A DNA stretch of 35,346 nt from the NCBI GenBank assembly GCA_947476645.1, contig CANJRM010000023.1, positions 1 to 35,346 on the forward strand. The letters run 5' to 3'. Shown here in pieces: positions 35,324 through 35,346 of this stretch. The position numbers and the translations under genes are program-made. Positions within the stretch are counted from its first letter, which is position 1. Every line of letters begins with the position of its first letter. The stretch is from Bacteroidota bacterium (GTDB taxonomy: Bacteria > Bacteroidota > Bacteroidia > Chitinophagales > LD1). A model generated the notes under the pieces. That model was given only the letters and a program-made list of their open reading frames with translations, was not told where the DNA came from and did no database searches.

Positions 35324-35346
35324 GAGTTGCGTATATACACTAGTTA

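Overview
The window looks like chromosomal DNA of a free-living Bacteroidota bacterium, probably from the Chitinophagales/Sphingobacteriales/Cytophagales side of the phylum. The signs are a giant SprB-repeat protein ending in a gliding-motility/type B type IX secretion (T9SS) C-terminal domain, a TonB-dependent receptor with an N-terminal carboxypeptidase-regulatory-like domain, a DUF885 lipoprotein, an ECF sigma factor paired with a single-membrane-pass anti-sigma-like protein, weak or absent Shine-Dalgarno sequences, and promoter-like TAnnTTTG boxes. Base composition is about 40% GC by eye. No rRNA, tRNA, CRISPR array, transposase, integrase or phage gene was seen.

Layout, left to right. 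1-8.9 kb holds mixed housekeeping genes: ECF sigma plus anti-sigma-like partner, DinB-like protein, DUF885 lipoprotein, a deoxynucleoside kinase with a histone-H1-like tail, trpS and gatC, an orphan LolD/MacB-type ABC ATPase, a PduO-type corrinoid adenosyltransferase with a small secreted protein, and a TPR protein. 8.9-18.1 kb holds aroK, an O-acylation operon (MBOAT acyltransferase followed by two tandem AlgJ/AlgX-like proteins), an NfeD-FloA membrane-microdomain pair, a TMTC-like membrane glycosyltransferase with C-terminal TPRs, and an M42 aminopeptidase. 18.1-24.9 kb is dominated by the 2092-residue adhesin: signal peptide, thrombospondin-C/L-lectin-like domain, PKD domain, about 21 SprB repeats and a type B T9SS sorting domain. 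25-28.8 kb has tsaE-ald and groES-groEL, all on the minus strand. 28.9-33.3 kb has a TonB-dependent receptor divergent from an orphan hybrid-less histidine kinase. 33.4-35.3 kb is a compositionally different right end with unrecognised genes, a 9 x 21-bp tandem repeat and a 20-bp-stem hairpin.

The most unusual signal is not a gene. Six separate loci hold short degenerate tandem arrays with the same 7-bp period but different unit sequences, and a seventh has an 8-bp period arranged as an inverted pair. Most lie in spacers that are probably transcribed: the groES-groEL spacer, the groEL 3' region, both sides of the kinase terminator, and the trpS-kinase spacer. One array lies inside a gene and encodes the hydrophobic core of the TonB receptor's signal peptide. 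A second notable signal is the 21-bp array at 34617-34805, whose variation falls mostly at codon third positions of one frame that spells a regular a/d coiled-coil heptad.

Functionally, several genes concern the cell envelope: adhesin, O-acylation operon, TMTC-like glycosyltransferase, TonB receptor, NfeD/FloA. Nothing in the sequence proves that they act together.
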